From the NCBI GenBank assembly GCA_964500435.1, contig CAZCNL010000008.1:1-64000 (forward strand): DNA of 64,000 bases. Direction: 5' to 3'. This stretch comes from GWF2-33-9 sp964500435. GTDB taxonomy: Bacteria; Bacteroidota; Ignavibacteria; Kapaibacteriales; UBA2268. The notes beneath the pieces are model-generated. The model worked only from the letters and a program-made list of their open reading frames with translations, had not been told where the DNA came from and made no database searches. The translations under genes were made by a program, and so were the position numbers. Numbering within the stretch: position 1 is the stretch's first letter; each line of letters begins with the position of its first letter. Shown here piece after piece: positions 34,120 to 43,579 of the stretch.

Positions 34120-35199
34120 CTATTTTTGTCTTTCAAACTCTTTTCTATCTTCTTCTATTCTATGAATCAATCGTTTACTTATTTCATCTAATGGTAATTG
34201 AATATCGACACCACCTAAATCATAAGCAACTTTTGGCATACCATAAACAACAGATGTGGCTTGGTCTTGTCCGAAAGTCTTTGCACCGGCATCTTTCATT
34301 GCTTTTAAGCCTTTCGCACCGTCATTACCCATACCAGTTAAAATGATGCCATAAGCATTTTTACCAACACTTTTTGCAACGGAAAAGAACAACACATCGA
34401 CGCTTGGTCGGTGTCCATTGACTTTTTCTTCTTGGTTAAGTTTAACTATATACTGACCACCAGAACGTTCTACAAACATATGATAGTCACCTGGCGCAAT
34501 AAGTATACGACCATTTATTACCCTATCGCCTTCTTCGGCTTCTTTAACTTTCATTAATGAAACTTCGTTCATTCTATCAGCAAAAGTTTTGGTAAAACCT
34601 TTTGGCATATGTTGAACGATAACAATTCCAGGAGTATTTGGCGGTAACACACTTATAACTTTTCTAATTGCTTCGGTTCCACCTGTGGACGCCCCGATTG
34701 CAATTAATTTATCGGTTGATTCGGAAAGTGCGCTTGAACCTGTAATTTTTGTTTCAACTTCTTCAATTTTTTTATTTTTCCAATGAGCTACATTTGCTGT
34801 AGATGCAATTTTGACTTTCGTTCGCAATTCCATCATCATTGCATTTAAACCCTCGGCTAAATTTGCCATTGGTTTGGCTACATAATCAACTGCTCCGGAA
34901 TCCAAGGCTTGTAATGTTATGTCTTTACCTTTTTGTGTCAGAGAACTTACTACGACTACTGGAATTGGATACTGAGGCATTAATTTCCTTAAAAATTCAA
35001 TTCCATCCATTTTTGGCATTTCCACATCAAGAGTTAAAACGTCAGGTCGCAATTTGACTATCATATCTCTTGCTACATATACGTCGGGAGCTGTACCTAC
35101 AACTTCAATTCCTGGGTCAGCACCTAATCCTTTTGAAAGAATATCTCGAACTAATGCTGAATCATCAACTATTAAAACTTTTACTTTTTTTATATTCAT
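34120..35199 (-). CDS. cheB: Chemotaxis protein-glutamate methylesterase CheB
   Basis: 359 residues. Receiver domain about 1-125 with acid pair D12/D13, phospho-acceptor D58 (TLDVEMPKMDG) and K109. After a linker of about 40 residues comes the methylesterase domain with catalytic triad S171 (GASTGGTEA), H197 (VQHMPKGF) and D293 (TGMGNDGAKG). It demethylates or deamidates receptor glutamates when phosphorylated by CheA. It is the last gene of the cheA-cheW-cheR-cheB operon, 72 bases after cheR. Confidence 0.95.
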   Translation of the reverse strand: MNIKKVKVLIVDDSALVRDILSKGLGADPGIEVVGTAPDVYVARDMIVKLRPDVLTLDVEMPKMDGIEFLRKLMPQYPIPVVVVSSLTQKGKDITLQALDSGAVDYVAKPMANLAEGLNAMMMELRTKVKIASTANVAHWKNKKIEEVETKITGSSALSESTDKLIAIGASTGGTEAIRKVISVLPPNTPGIVIVQHMPKGFTKTFADRMNEVSLMKVKEAEEGDRVINGRILIAPGDYHMFVERSGGQYIVKLNQEEKVNGHRPSVDVLFFSVAKSVGKNAYGIILTGMGNDGAKGLKAMKDAGAKTFGQDQATSVVYGMPKVAYDLGGVDIQLPLDEISKRLIHRIEEDRKEFERQK

Positions 35200-35271
35200 A
35201 TGTTATTAAATTTCTATTATTAATTCCTTGTTTCTTATTAAAAACAATAAAACTTCTTTTTTGTAAAATTA

Positions 35272-36138
35272 CTAAATTTTCTTGTAAATTGCGGGAGCAA
35301 TATATTTATAATCTGTTAATTTCCTATCAATTGATTCGCTATGGCCAATAAATAAATAACCACTTTTAACAGTATTCTCGTAAAATTTGTTTACCAAATT
35401 TGCACGAGTTTGAGGGTCAAAATAAATCATTACATTTCTGCAAAAAATAACGTCAAATTCCTTTTTAAATGGGAAAAAGTCATTCATTAAATTAAATCGG
35501 CGATATGTTACTTCTCGCTTAATTTCATCAACAACTTGCCATTTCCCATCAGGAGTTTTCTTGAAATATTTTGATTTCAAATTTGTATCAAAATTATGTA
35601 ATCTATTTTCTTCATAAATTCCTGTAATTGCTTTACCTAAGGCAACGGTTGATATATCAGTTGCTAACACTCCAGCATCCCATTTTACATAATCAGTACC
35701 GAAAAATTCTTTCATTAGCATTACTAAAGTGTATGGTTCTTCGCCGGTGCTGCAACCTGCACTCCAAATTCGAATATCATTTGAGCGTTCAGCTCGTTTC
35801 CGTTCAACAATTTCTGGTAATACTTTTGTACTGAAGAAATTGAAATGGTCATATTCACGACCAAAAAATGTATGGTTCGTTGAAATTTTATCGACAAGTT
35901 CGCTTAATGCTTCGCCTGTTTTATCGGTTACAACGAAATCGTAATAATCTTTGAATGTTTTAAATTTTCTATCTCGAAGAATTTTTTGTAATCTGCCAGT
36001 AACTAATGCTTTTTTTTGTCCTGTTAAGTTGATTCCAACTTTTTCATAAATTAAATCTCTAATTAAAATGAATTCTTCATCGCTAATAAGTTTTATATTA
36101 TCCGAATTTAATTCAGCTAAATTAATATCCATTTTCAC
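35272..36138 (-). CDS. cheR: Chemotaxis receptor methyltransferase CheR
   Basis: 288 residues. An N-terminal helical CheR domain (about 15-75) precedes the SAM-binding methyltransferase domain with IWSAGCSTGEEPYTL near 129-143, the aspartate of LATDIS near 163, and FCRNVMIYFD near 233-242. It methylates glutamates on chemoreceptors, the counterpart of CheB. It starts 23 bases after cheW. Confidence 0.95.
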   Translation of the reverse strand: MKMDINLAELNSDNIKLISDEEFILIRDLIYEKVGINLTGQKKALVTGRLQKILRDRKFKTFKDYYDFVVTDKTGEALSELVDKISTNHTFFGREYDHFNFFSTKVLPEIVERKRAERSNDIRIWSAGCSTGEEPYTLVMLMKEFFGTDYVKWDAGVLATDISTVALGKAITGIYEENRLHNFDTNLKSKYFKKTPDGKWQVVDEIKREVTYRRFNLMNDFFPFKKEFDVIFCRNVMIYFDPQTRANLVNKFYENTVKSGYLFIGHSESIDRKLTDYKYIAPAIYKKI

Positions 36139-36161
36139 ACCTTAAATATTGGAACAAGTTA

Positions 36162-36677
36162 TCAGTTAGATTCAAAATTATTGAAGTTGTTATAATCGTC
36201 GAATAATAATTTTTCCAAATCCAAGAGTATTTTTACATCTTTATCGATTTTTGCTATTGCTCGGATATATTTACTTTTCGACCCTTTGTAAGTCTGTGGC
36301 GGTGGGAATATAGTATTTGGCTCAATTCTAATTACTTCTGACACATTATCAACAACAAGACCCACGCCCATACCTCGTACTCTGACTAAAATTATGCAAG
36401 TTTTATCTGTGTATGGAATTTTTTCCAATCCAAATCTTGTCCTGACTTCAACCACGGGATAAATAATACCACGTAAATTAGTAATTCCATTTATGTAATT
36501 AGGTGTGTTTGGGACTTCTGTTACTTTCTGAATTCCAATTATTTCAGTTACATAATATATTTCAAAACCGTAAATTTCTCCACCAATTCTAAAAGTTAAA
36601 TACCTATTAAGCAGCGTCTCTTCATCTTCTTGTGAAAATTCGCTCATATCAATGTTTTCAATTAATTTTTCATCCAT
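36162..36677 (-). CDS. cheW: Chemotaxis adaptor CheW
   Basis: 171 residues consisting of one CheW SH3-like domain from about residue 25 (LTFRIGGEIYGFEIYYVTEI) to 160, including VTEVPNTPNYINGITNLRG and VGLVVDNVSEVIRIE. It couples CheA to chemoreceptors. The short acidic N-terminal extension (about 1-25) and asparagine-rich tail are additions. It begins nine bases after cheA. Confidence 0.95.
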   Translation of the reverse strand: MDEKLIENIDMSEFSQEDEETLLNRYLTFRIGGEIYGFEIYYVTEIIGIQKVTEVPNTPNYINGITNLRGIIYPVVEVRTRFGLEKIPYTDKTCIILVRVRGMGVGLVVDNVSEVIRIEPNTIFPPPQTYKGSKSKYIRAIAKIDKDVKILLDLEKLLFDDYNNFNNFESN

Positions 36678-36686
36678 AACTTTCTC

Positions 36687-39053
36687 CTACACAAGTATAA
36701 GATTTTGATTATTAAAATATTGCGGATTTTCGGCAATCTGCAGTGTCCCTTCGATATCAAGGATAAGTCCGATGCTACTATCTCCTAACACCATACAACC
36801 AGTAATTCCCGGGACTTTACCAATGTAATCTGATAAACCTTTGATTACTGCTTGCTGTTGACCAATCAATTCATCAGCAAACAAGCAGAATTTTTTACTT
36901 CTTGATTCTATAATTAGTATGATTCCTTTGTCTAAATCATAGTATTTTGGTTTTCTTTTGAAAAGTTCGTGTATTCTAAAGACAGGAAGGACTTCGTTTC
37001 TAATTTTTATCATTTCTAATCCATCCATTGTTTTGCTAATTTCTTCATTTGATACTCGAAACGTCTCATTTACATTCATAATTGGTAAAGCATAAGTATC
37101 ATCACCAACTTTAACAAGTAAAGCTTCCATTATTGCTAATGTTAATGGTATTCGCAAAGTTACAGTTGTTCCTTTTCCGTATTCACTTTCTACATCAATT
37201 GCCCCTCGTAATTTTTCGATATTTTTACGTACGACATCCATTCCTACGCCACGACCGGAAATATCAGTTACTTGTTTTGCAGTAGAAAACCCAGGTTCAA
37301 AAAGAAGTGCGAATATCTCCTTATCAGTCATTTTCTCAGGAGGTATTGTCAATAACCCTTTTTCCTCTGCTTTTTTCAATACTTTTTCTTTATTAATTCC
37401 TGCACCATCATCTTTGACAGAAATTAATATTTCATTTCCTTCATACCTTGCTGAAAGTGAAATTTTCCCAACTTCTGGCTTTCCTGCATTTATCCTTTCA
37501 TCTGTATCCTCAATTCCATGGTCTAATGAATTTCGTAAAATGTGCACTAATGGATCAGAAATCTCATCAATCACGTTTTTATCCATTTCTGTTTCTTGAC
37601 CAGAAATTGAAAAATCAATTTTCTTGCCTAATTTGATTGAAACGTCACGAACAAGCCGTTTCATTTTATTAAATAATCCTTCAAGCGGCATCATCCGAAC
37701 GCTCATTGTAACTTCTTGCAATTCTCGAGTGATTTTATTTAATTGATTTGCCGCTTTTGCAAAACTTGGAAGTGTCATCCCCGCAAGGTCGGGATTTTTA
37801 GTAACCATTGTTTCAATAGTTATCAACTCTCCAACTAAATCGAACAATTTATCAATTTTGCTTGTTTCAACACGAATATCTTGCTTTTGTTGTTGTTGGA
37901 AATTCTTTGAAACTGCCGCTACAGCATCTTGCTTGGTCTCTTCTTTTACAACTTTAGGCGGAGAAACAACCTTTTCTTGTGGTTTAATTTCTCGGGGCTT
38001 TTCTTCTATTTTAGGAGTATGTTTTACTTCTTCCTTAGCTTGAGTTGCAGATAGCGGTGGCTCAACCGTTATTTGTTCATCGAGTACTGATATGGTTGCA
38101 GTTACATTCCCGCTATTGCCAATATTTTCAACTCTCTTCCTAATTGTTTCGATATTACTTAATAGGATTGATATAATTGTCGCATCGGCTTCGAGTTCCT
38201 TTTTTCTCATTGAATCGAGTATTGTTTCTGTTTCCATAGCAATTTCTTGAATCTCTTCGAACCCCATAAAACCTGAGTTACCTTTTATACTATGAACTGC
38301 ACCAAATATTGCTGAAATTGTATCGAAATCATTTGGTTCTTTTTCCAGCATTAATAAATTATTTTCTATTGTATCCAAAAGGTCGAGTGTATCTGAAACA
38401 AATTGTGAAACCATATCTTCGGAAATTAATCCACCTAAATCCAAATCCTCAGTTGATGCCTGTGCAGTCTGTTTTTCTTCGACTTGGGGTGAATTTTGTA
38501 ATTCTTCTTGTATCTCGACAGCAGATTCGGAAGATGAAGCAGTCATAAACTCGTCTTCCGGTGAAGTTCCCACACCTTGTTCAGGTGGCACTATAAATTC
38601 GCTAAAATCTTGATTGGAACTTTGATTAAAGTATTCTCCAGATTTTATTTTTTGAATAGTATCTTTTAAAATGAGCTTCATATTTTCAGCTTCATCTTTA
38701 CCTGATAAATCTGAAAATTCATTTGCAACAAGGTGGAGTAAATCTCGCAATAAGTCGAATGAAGTATAAATTAACGTTATTAAGTCTTCATTTGGCTTAA
38801 ATTTTTCTTTTCTTAAAATATCCAATAAAGTTTCAGCTTCGTGAGTTACTTCATTAATAACCATCATTCCGAAAAATCCCGACAATCCTTTCAAAGTATG
38901 GAAAACACGGAATATGGCATTAACCGATTCTGTGTCTTCGGGATTTTTTAAATTTTCCACTAATGGTTCGCTACTATCCAACGAATCGACCGCTTCCGAT
39001 ACGAAAGATTGCAACATTTCTTGCGTTTCTTTATCAATTTGTTTTTCACTCAT
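36687..39053 (-). CDS. cheA: Chemotaxis histidine kinase CheA with two Hpt domains
   Basis: 788 residues. Two histidine phosphotransfer domains come first: H52 in VFHTLKGLSGFFG and H254 in AVHSIKGNSGFMG. A charged linker with proline and lysine (about 335-385) follows, then the P3 dimerisation helices (KIDKLFDLVGELITIETM), the ATPase domain (N-box LVHILRNSLDHGIED, GAGI, and SGRGVGMDVVRKN), and the C-terminal CheW-like P5 domain (DTYALPIMNVNETFRVS). No separate CheY-binding P2 is obvious. It is the first gene of the operon. No TAnnTTTG box was found upstream (39054-39270), so another sigma factor may be used. Confidence 0.95.
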   Translation of the reverse strand: MSEKQIDKETQEMLQSFVSEAVDSLDSSEPLVENLKNPEDTESVNAIFRVFHTLKGLSGFFGMMVINEVTHEAETLLDILRKEKFKPNEDLITLIYTSFDLLRDLLHLVANEFSDLSGKDEAENMKLILKDTIQKIKSGEYFNQSSNQDFSEFIVPPEQGVGTSPEDEFMTASSSESAVEIQEELQNSPQVEEKQTAQASTEDLDLGGLISEDMVSQFVSDTLDLLDTIENNLLMLEKEPNDFDTISAIFGAVHSIKGNSGFMGFEEIQEIAMETETILDSMRKKELEADATIISILLSNIETIRKRVENIGNSGNVTATISVLDEQITVEPPLSATQAKEEVKHTPKIEEKPREIKPQEKVVSPPKVVKEETKQDAVAAVSKNFQQQQKQDIRVETSKIDKLFDLVGELITIETMVTKNPDLAGMTLPSFAKAANQLNKITRELQEVTMSVRMMPLEGLFNKMKRLVRDVSIKLGKKIDFSISGQETEMDKNVIDEISDPLVHILRNSLDHGIEDTDERINAGKPEVGKISLSARYEGNEILISVKDDGAGINKEKVLKKAEEKGLLTIPPEKMTDKEIFALLFEPGFSTAKQVTDISGRGVGMDVVRKNIEKLRGAIDVESEYGKGTTVTLRIPLTLAIMEALLVKVGDDTYALPIMNVNETFRVSNEEISKTMDGLEMIKIRNEVLPVFRIHELFKRKPKYYDLDKGIILIIESRSKKFCLFADELIGQQQAVIKGLSDYIGKVPGITGCMVLGDSSIGLILDIEGTLQIAENPQYFNNQNLILV

Positions 39054-39270
39054 TTTATTTTTTCTGTTTTATTTGCAAGATAATTTTCATCAGTATAAAT
39101 TAAAAAAAAATATTGAAATAAAATACATTTTTCAAATATTTTTTTTCATAAAATACTATTATTTTTATTTTAAGTAATTTGCAATTTAATAAAATGCAAT
39201 TTGTTAATAAATTTATTAACGTCAATTTTTTTATAAAATTAATTTTCTAAATATCTTTTTTGAGGTTTAA

Positions 39271-40389
39271 ATGGCAAAATACAAAATTGGCTGGTTACCA
39301 GGTGATGGTGTTGGTGTCGACGTACTCGATGCAACAAAAATAGTCCTGGAAAAAATTAATTTGGATGCCGAATACATTCACGGTGATATTGGTTGGGAAT
39401 TTTGGTGCAATGAAGGCGATGCTCTTCCGAAGCGAACAATTGAACTTTTGAATAGTGTCGATGCCGCTATGTTCGGAGCAATTACTTCGAAACCTGTAAA
39501 GCAAGCGGAAGAAGAACTTATTCCTGAATTAAAAGGCAAAGGCTTAGTTTATCGTTCACCAATTGTAAGAATGAGGCAAACTTTCAACCTTTATAATTGT
39601 ATGCGTCCTTGCAAAGCTTACGAAGGTAATCCATTGAATTATAAAGATAACATTGACCTTGTAATCTTCCGTGAAAACACTGAAGATTTATACGCCGGTG
39701 TCGAATTCAATCAAGTTCCCGATGAATTAAAAGCAGTTTTGACTAAATTACAACCAAGTTTCAAACCATTCGCAAATTTATCAGGCGATGAATTTGCTAT
39801 TTCTTGTAAAATAAATACTAAGAGTGGAACAGAAAAAATTATTAGAGCTGGGTTTGAATTTGCAAGAAAAAATAATAGAAAGAAAGTAACAATCGTACAT
39901 AAAGCTAATGTTGTCCGTGCAACCGATGGTTTATTTTTAGAAAAAGCAAAAGAAATTGCTAAAGAATATCCTGAAATTATTTTCGACGAGGCAAACGTAG
40001 ATGCTATGACTATGTGGTTGTTGAAGAATCCTTATAATTACGATGTGTTAATAGCACCTAACTTATATGGCGATATAATTTCTGACCTTGCTGCTCAAAT
40101 GGTCGGTGGGCTTGGTTTTGCTTGTTCCGGCAATATTGGCGAAAAATTAGCTGTGTTCGAACCAAGTCACGGTTCAGCACCGAAATACGCTGGATTATAT
40201 AAAGTCAACCCAATTGCAACCTTTTTAAGTGCAAAAATGATGCTTGATTGGCTTGGTGAAACTGAAAAAGCGACAAGATTGGAAAATGCTATCGCTGAAG
40301 TTATTAAAGAAGGAAAAGTACGCACTTATGATATGGGAGGAAATTCCTCTACTATTGATATGGGAAATGCCGTTGCCGAAAAACTTTAA
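39271..40389 (+). CDS. NAD-type isocitrate/isopropylmalate-family dehydrogenase, probably isocitrate dehydrogenase
   Basis: 372 residues of the beta-decarboxylating dehydrogenase family: LPGDGVGVDV at the N-terminus, MRQTFNLYNCMRPCK near 110, RENTEDLYAGVEF near 138-150, and NLYGDIISDLAAQMVGG near 272-288. RENTEDLYAG is the isocitrate dehydrogenase form, whereas isopropylmalate dehydrogenases usually read RELTGGIYFG; this and the size suggest an NAD-dependent isocitrate dehydrogenase (2-oxoglutarate plus CO2). Homoisocitrate dehydrogenase cannot be excluded. No leu genes are nearby. A strong terminator follows. Confidence 0.82.
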   Translation: MAKYKIGWLPGDGVGVDVLDATKIVLEKINLDAEYIHGDIGWEFWCNEGDALPKRTIELLNSVDAAMFGAITSKPVKQAEEELIPELKGKGLVYRSPIVRMRQTFNLYNCMRPCKAYEGNPLNYKDNIDLVIFRENTEDLYAGVEFNQVPDELKAVLTKLQPSFKPFANLSGDEFAISCKINTKSGTEKIIRAGFEFARKNNRKKVTIVHKANVVRATDGLFLEKAKEIAKEYPEIIFDEANVDAMTMWLLKNPYNYDVLIAPNLYGDIISDLAAQMVGGLGFACSGNIGEKLAVFEPSHGSAPKYAGLYKVNPIATFLSAKMMLDWLGETEKATRLENAIAEVIKEGKVRTYDMGGNSSTIDMGNAVAEKL

Positions 40390-40411
40390 TTTTTATTTTA
40401 TTTATAAATTC

Positions 40412-40444
40412 AAAAAAGAGCAGTAGTTTTTACTGCTCTTTTTT
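40412..40444. terminator. Strong bidirectional terminator
   Basis: AAAAAAGAGCAGTA (40412-40425) pairs perfectly with TACTGCTCTTTTTT (40431-40444) around a 5-base loop, between convergent genes. Confidence 0.88.
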
Positions 40445-40457
40445 TACACTATCTTGA

Positions 40458-41333
40458 TTACTTATATAATATTACTTTTTTCAAATATATATTATCTTTT
40501 GTTGTAATTTTTACAGTATACAAACCATTCGAAAAATTTGATAAATTTAACTGATAATTTCCATTCAAATCTACGTTTTCATTAAAAATAATTTCGCCTA
40601 AATTATTGATGATTTGGATTATTGCACTTCCATAAATTGGTGCATTTAATTTAATCAAGCCCGTTGTCGGATTCGGATAAAGGAACATTGTTGGCTTTGT
40701 TGTCTGTGTTGGAACTGATGTCTCATTATGTTCTTCACAATATAGCGATTCTCCTGTATTTGCATTATATATGCAAGTTACGTAGTTTACATCAGAAACC
40801 GCAGCACTAACTGTCCAAGTATCTAACATCAAATCTGGATTTTCGGGTGTTCCCATATTTGTTGGCATTAAAGAAAGAGCAACATTTGTAATTTTATCTT
40901 TATTTGGTATATAAAAAGCATAAAAATCTCCATCAAGGGGAATACTTTGGCAAATTTTATCGCTATTTAACCAATCATTACCTAAAACGGGGTAAACGCT
41001 GTAATCATCCGAATCATCGTCGAAATCTGTTACTATTCCAATATTTAGAAAAACTTGCACAATATAAAAATATGCTTTCGTGTCGTTTGGATCTGTTGCT
41101 TTTGTAATAAAAAACCAATAATACGCAGTTCCTTTTTTTAAATCAATTTGATTTTCATTTCCAGCCGAAGTATCTTTCGAGGTATAAATTGTCATTATTT
41201 CTTTGCCCTCAAGTTTTTTTTGGGCTACTAATGTATCATAAGCTTCTCGTGCAGTTATACTTTTATACAATTGGGCTTGTGAGATGTTTATGAATACGAA
41301 AAAAACAAATAAAAGTAGTATATATTTTTTCAT
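40458..41333 (-). CDS. Secreted protein with T9SS type A sorting domain
   Basis: 291 residues. Signal peptide about 1-20 (ending ISQAQ). The middle (about 25-205) has no family I know; it is rich in aspartate and tyrosine and includes a VTCIYNANTGESLYC segment. From about 215 there is a T9SS C-terminal domain: LYPNPTTGLIKLN, IIQIINNLGEIIFNE, FSNGLYTVKITT and a lysine-rich end (LKKVILYK). Single gene, no clear promoter box. Confidence 0.8.
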   Translation of the reverse strand: MKKYILLLFVFFVFINISQAQLYKSITAREAYDTLVAQKKLEGKEIMTIYTSKDTSAGNENQIDLKKGTAYYWFFITKATDPNDTKAYFYIVQVFLNIGIVTDFDDDSDDYSVYPVLGNDWLNSDKICQSIPLDGDFYAFYIPNKDKITNVALSLMPTNMGTPENPDLMLDTWTVSAAVSDVNYVTCIYNANTGESLYCEEHNETSVPTQTTKPTMFLYPNPTTGLIKLNAPIYGSAIIQIINNLGEIIFNENVDLNGNYQLNLSNFSNGLYTVKITTKDNIYLKKVILYK

Positions 41334-41399
41334 TTTAACTCCAAAAATTAAAATTTTTGAGCTTCAAACGTTACTTAAAATTTAATATTATAAAGAATG

Positions 41400-42140
41400 T
41401 TATCTTATGAATAAATAATCTTTAACTCTTAAATAAAGTGCCCAAGTAGCTTCCACATCACGCAAGCAATAATCAGCAATTGTTTTATATTCCTTATTTC
41501 GAAATAGCTCACCAACGTGGGAACCATCAACACCTTCACTTTTTGGAGAAGTTAACCCAAAAGCCCTTGTAAAAAAATCAAAATTAAATTTTCGAGTAGG
41601 TCCATAAGTTGAATTCGAGTAAAATGTTAATTCATCTATTAAATCAATATGATTGGAGTAATTAAATTTTGTTCCTTCCATCAAATTTCTTGTAGGCATT
41701 ATTTCCAAAACAGCAGAACGAAGCATTAAAAATGGTGCATCAAAATTACGTCCGTTAAATGAAATTAATGTGCACTTTTTATATTTATCTATTGTTTTCC
41801 AAAATATTTCGAGAATCTTTTTTTCACTTGCTTGAATGTAAATTATATTATTTTCTTCTGTAATTATTGGTTCTGCGTCTTCATCCATTTCAGCATTATT
41901 CATTAAGGCAACAACACTTTTATCTATAAACTCCTCATCTTGCTTTTCAATTAATTTCATTCCAATTGTAACAACTTGAGAAGTGTACGGGTAAAGAGCC
42001 ATTTCTTCTTTTTTCTTTTGCTCTTCTTCTGGTGATTTTGCGTTTCTAATTAAATATTCTTGTTGAGAAGGCGAAAGACTTTCGTATGGGACTGCACTTG
42101 TTTCAATATCAAATGCAATCCATATTGAATTATTATTCAT
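41400..42140 (-). CDS. Predicted 3'-5' exonuclease, PolB-like (DEDDy type)
   Basis: 246 residues of the RNase H-fold exonucleases related to the DNA polymerase B proofreading domain. Motif I is AFDIET with D11 and E13, motif II is SFNGRNFDAPFL near 129-140, and motif III is YCLRDVEAT near 227-235, where Y-x3-D marks the DEDDy class. No polymerase domain is attached. A lysine/glutamate-rich insertion (about 27-45) is unusual. It begins seven bases after the J-domain gene ends and is last in a three-gene operon. A role in DNA repair or turnover is inferred from the fold only. Confidence 0.8.
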   Translation of the reverse strand: MNNNSIWIAFDIETSAVPYESLSPSQQEYLIRNAKSPEEEQKKKEEMALYPYTSQVVTIGMKLIEKQDEEFIDKSVVALMNNAEMDEDAEPIITEENNIIYIQASEKKILEIFWKTIDKYKKCTLISFNGRNFDAPFLMLRSAVLEIMPTRNLMEGTKFNYSNHIDLIDELTFYSNSTYGPTRKFNFDFFTRAFGLTSPKSEGVDGSHVGELFRNKEYKTIADYCLRDVEATWALYLRVKDYLFIR

Positions 42141-42147
42141 AATATAC

Positions 42148-42951
42148 TCAATTTACAACATCAATTTCATTTGTTAATTCAAACGAATTGAATTGCATTA
42201 ATATTTTTTTATGATATGATATTTTTTTGTCTATTTGGTTAATTTTTAGCTGCAATTTTTTCTTTTGTATGGAAATCCAAAATTTGTCCTTCATCTTTTT
42301 TTCGAACACGTAAGGTTCTTGTTGCTTTAAAGACTCAATTCTTTTCGTTAGTTTTTGTATATTATTTTCTAAATCTTTGATTTCAGTTTCCAGTGCTTCT
42401 TCTTCATAATATGGATTTGAGATATTCTTATTTTGACTATCGAGCACTAATGTTTGATAAAATAAACGCAATCTCAGCAAATCTGCATTTTTATATGAAT
42501 CCTGGACATTATTCCAAAATCTTTTATATTCGTTACTATTGCCAGAAATATCGGGATGTAATTTTTTTACAATTTGGCGATATATTTGTTGAATCTCATA
42601 TTTCTCGTTTACAGGGCAACTTGGAATTTTACTATCGTAATGATTGTTAACTTTTTCTTGATTAATATTTTTATCATACTTACTTTTTTCGTCATTTAAG
42701 TATGAATAAGTCATTTTTCTTCGAGATGAAAGCTTTCCAATTTCTTGCTCTAATTCTTTAAACAATGTATTTTTTTCATTTATTTCTTCTTCTAATTCAC
42801 CGAAAAGCATTTCATATTCATACATTATTCGAGAGTATTCAATATTTGTTAAATAATAATATTCATCCAATAAATTCCATAATTTTTCTTTTGTTTCGGA
42901 TAACTTTTTCCTGAGAGCACGAATTTGTGGAGTTGGAATTAGAGGTTTCAT
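42148..42951 (-). CDS. Coiled-coil protein with a central J domain
   Basis: 267 residues, strongly charged. Long coiled-coil segments lie at about 10-100 and 180-255. Between them is a J-domain core: IYRQIVKKLHPD with the HPD signature at 132-134, then NEYKRFWNNVQDSYKNAD, matching helices II and III of DnaJ. J domains stimulate Hsp70 (DnaK) ATPase; the coiled coils could bring in a client or form an oligomer. Its first codons overlap the end of the AhpD-like gene by four bases and the exonuclease follows, so all three should be made together. I know of no named family with this layout. Confidence 0.7.
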   Translation of the reverse strand: MKPLIPTPQIRALRKKLSETKEKLWNLLDEYYYLTNIEYSRIMYEYEMLFGELEEEINEKNTLFKELEQEIGKLSSRRKMTYSYLNDEKSKYDKNINQEKVNNHYDSKIPSCPVNEKYEIQQIYRQIVKKLHPDISGNSNEYKRFWNNVQDSYKNADLLRLRLFYQTLVLDSQNKNISNPYYEEEALETEIKDLENNIQKLTKRIESLKQQEPYVFEKKMKDKFWISIQKKKLQLKINQIDKKISYHKKILMQFNSFELTNEIDVVN

Positions 42952-43331
42952 AGTTGTCCTCCATTGATGTTTTCATTTTGAATGAGAGAATTAAATTTCT
43001 CGTCAATAGCTTTTAATGCAAACCTTAATTCTGGAATAATTATTGAACCACCAACTACTAAAGATATATTCATTGCCTCATTTAATTCATTACGTGTTGC
43101 ACCTTCTAATATGGAGCGCTCGATATGATACAAAATACAATCTTTACAACGTAAAACTAATGATGTAACTAATCCCATTATTTCTTTATATTTTACTGGT
43201 ATTTCTCCATCTTGATAACAAAGTGTATCAATTGAGTAAAAACGTTTAAACGGAGTAAAGTTTTGGTTCAAAACAAGTTCATTTCCTTCGTTTCTTCTTT
43301 TGTGATATTCCTTAAATATTTCGCCTTCCAT
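42948..43331 (-). CDS. AhpD-like / carboxymuconolactone decarboxylase-family protein
   Basis: 127 residues. The AhpD redox motif is intact: E50, C62, C65 and H69 (E-x11-CxxC-x3-H), in RCKDCILYHI. LEGATRNELNEAMNISLVVGGS is the usual second block. Members are small thiol peroxidases or redox adaptors. It is the first gene of the operon with the J-domain protein and the exonuclease. The substrate is unknown, and enzymes of this family also include non-redox decarboxylases, though those lack the CxxC. Confidence 0.82.
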   Translation of the reverse strand: MEGEIFKEYHKRRNEGNELVLNQNFTPFKRFYSIDTLCYQDGEIPVKYKEIMGLVTSLVLRCKDCILYHIERSILEGATRNELNEAMNISLVVGGSIIIPELRFALKAIDEKFNSLIQNENINGGQL

Positions 43332-43504
43332 TAGTTTCCTTAATCAAATTCTATTGTTTTGAACATTAATTATAAAAAATATACCATTAAAACAACTTTC
43401 TGCTCGATGTTTTACTTATTATTAATAAAATCAATAATTTATTGATAATTTAACTTGCAATTTAATGTTTTTTAATATTTTTTCAAATGATGAGTTTTCA
43501 ACAA

Positions 43505-43532
43505 TGCTAATCAACTTTGTCTAATATTAGCA
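43505..43532 (-). terminator. Possible weak terminator after the membrane histidine kinase
   Basis: TGCTAAT (43505-43511) pairs with ATTAGCA (43526-43532) over a 14-base loop, about 50 bases past the kinase stop. The following minus-strand sequence has only a poor U-run. The rest of the 43332-43579 spacer is AT-rich and shows nothing else. Confidence 0.3.
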
Positions 43533-43579
43533 AGTTTAGTAATCAATTTGAGAATAATAAGTGGAAAGTTGGAAATATT

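Noticed and set aside
41400..43331. The J-domain/exonuclease/AhpD operon as a known phage-defence system
   Set aside because: Nothing in it matches a defence family I can name, and the surrounding genes are housekeeping or envelope genes, not a defence island.
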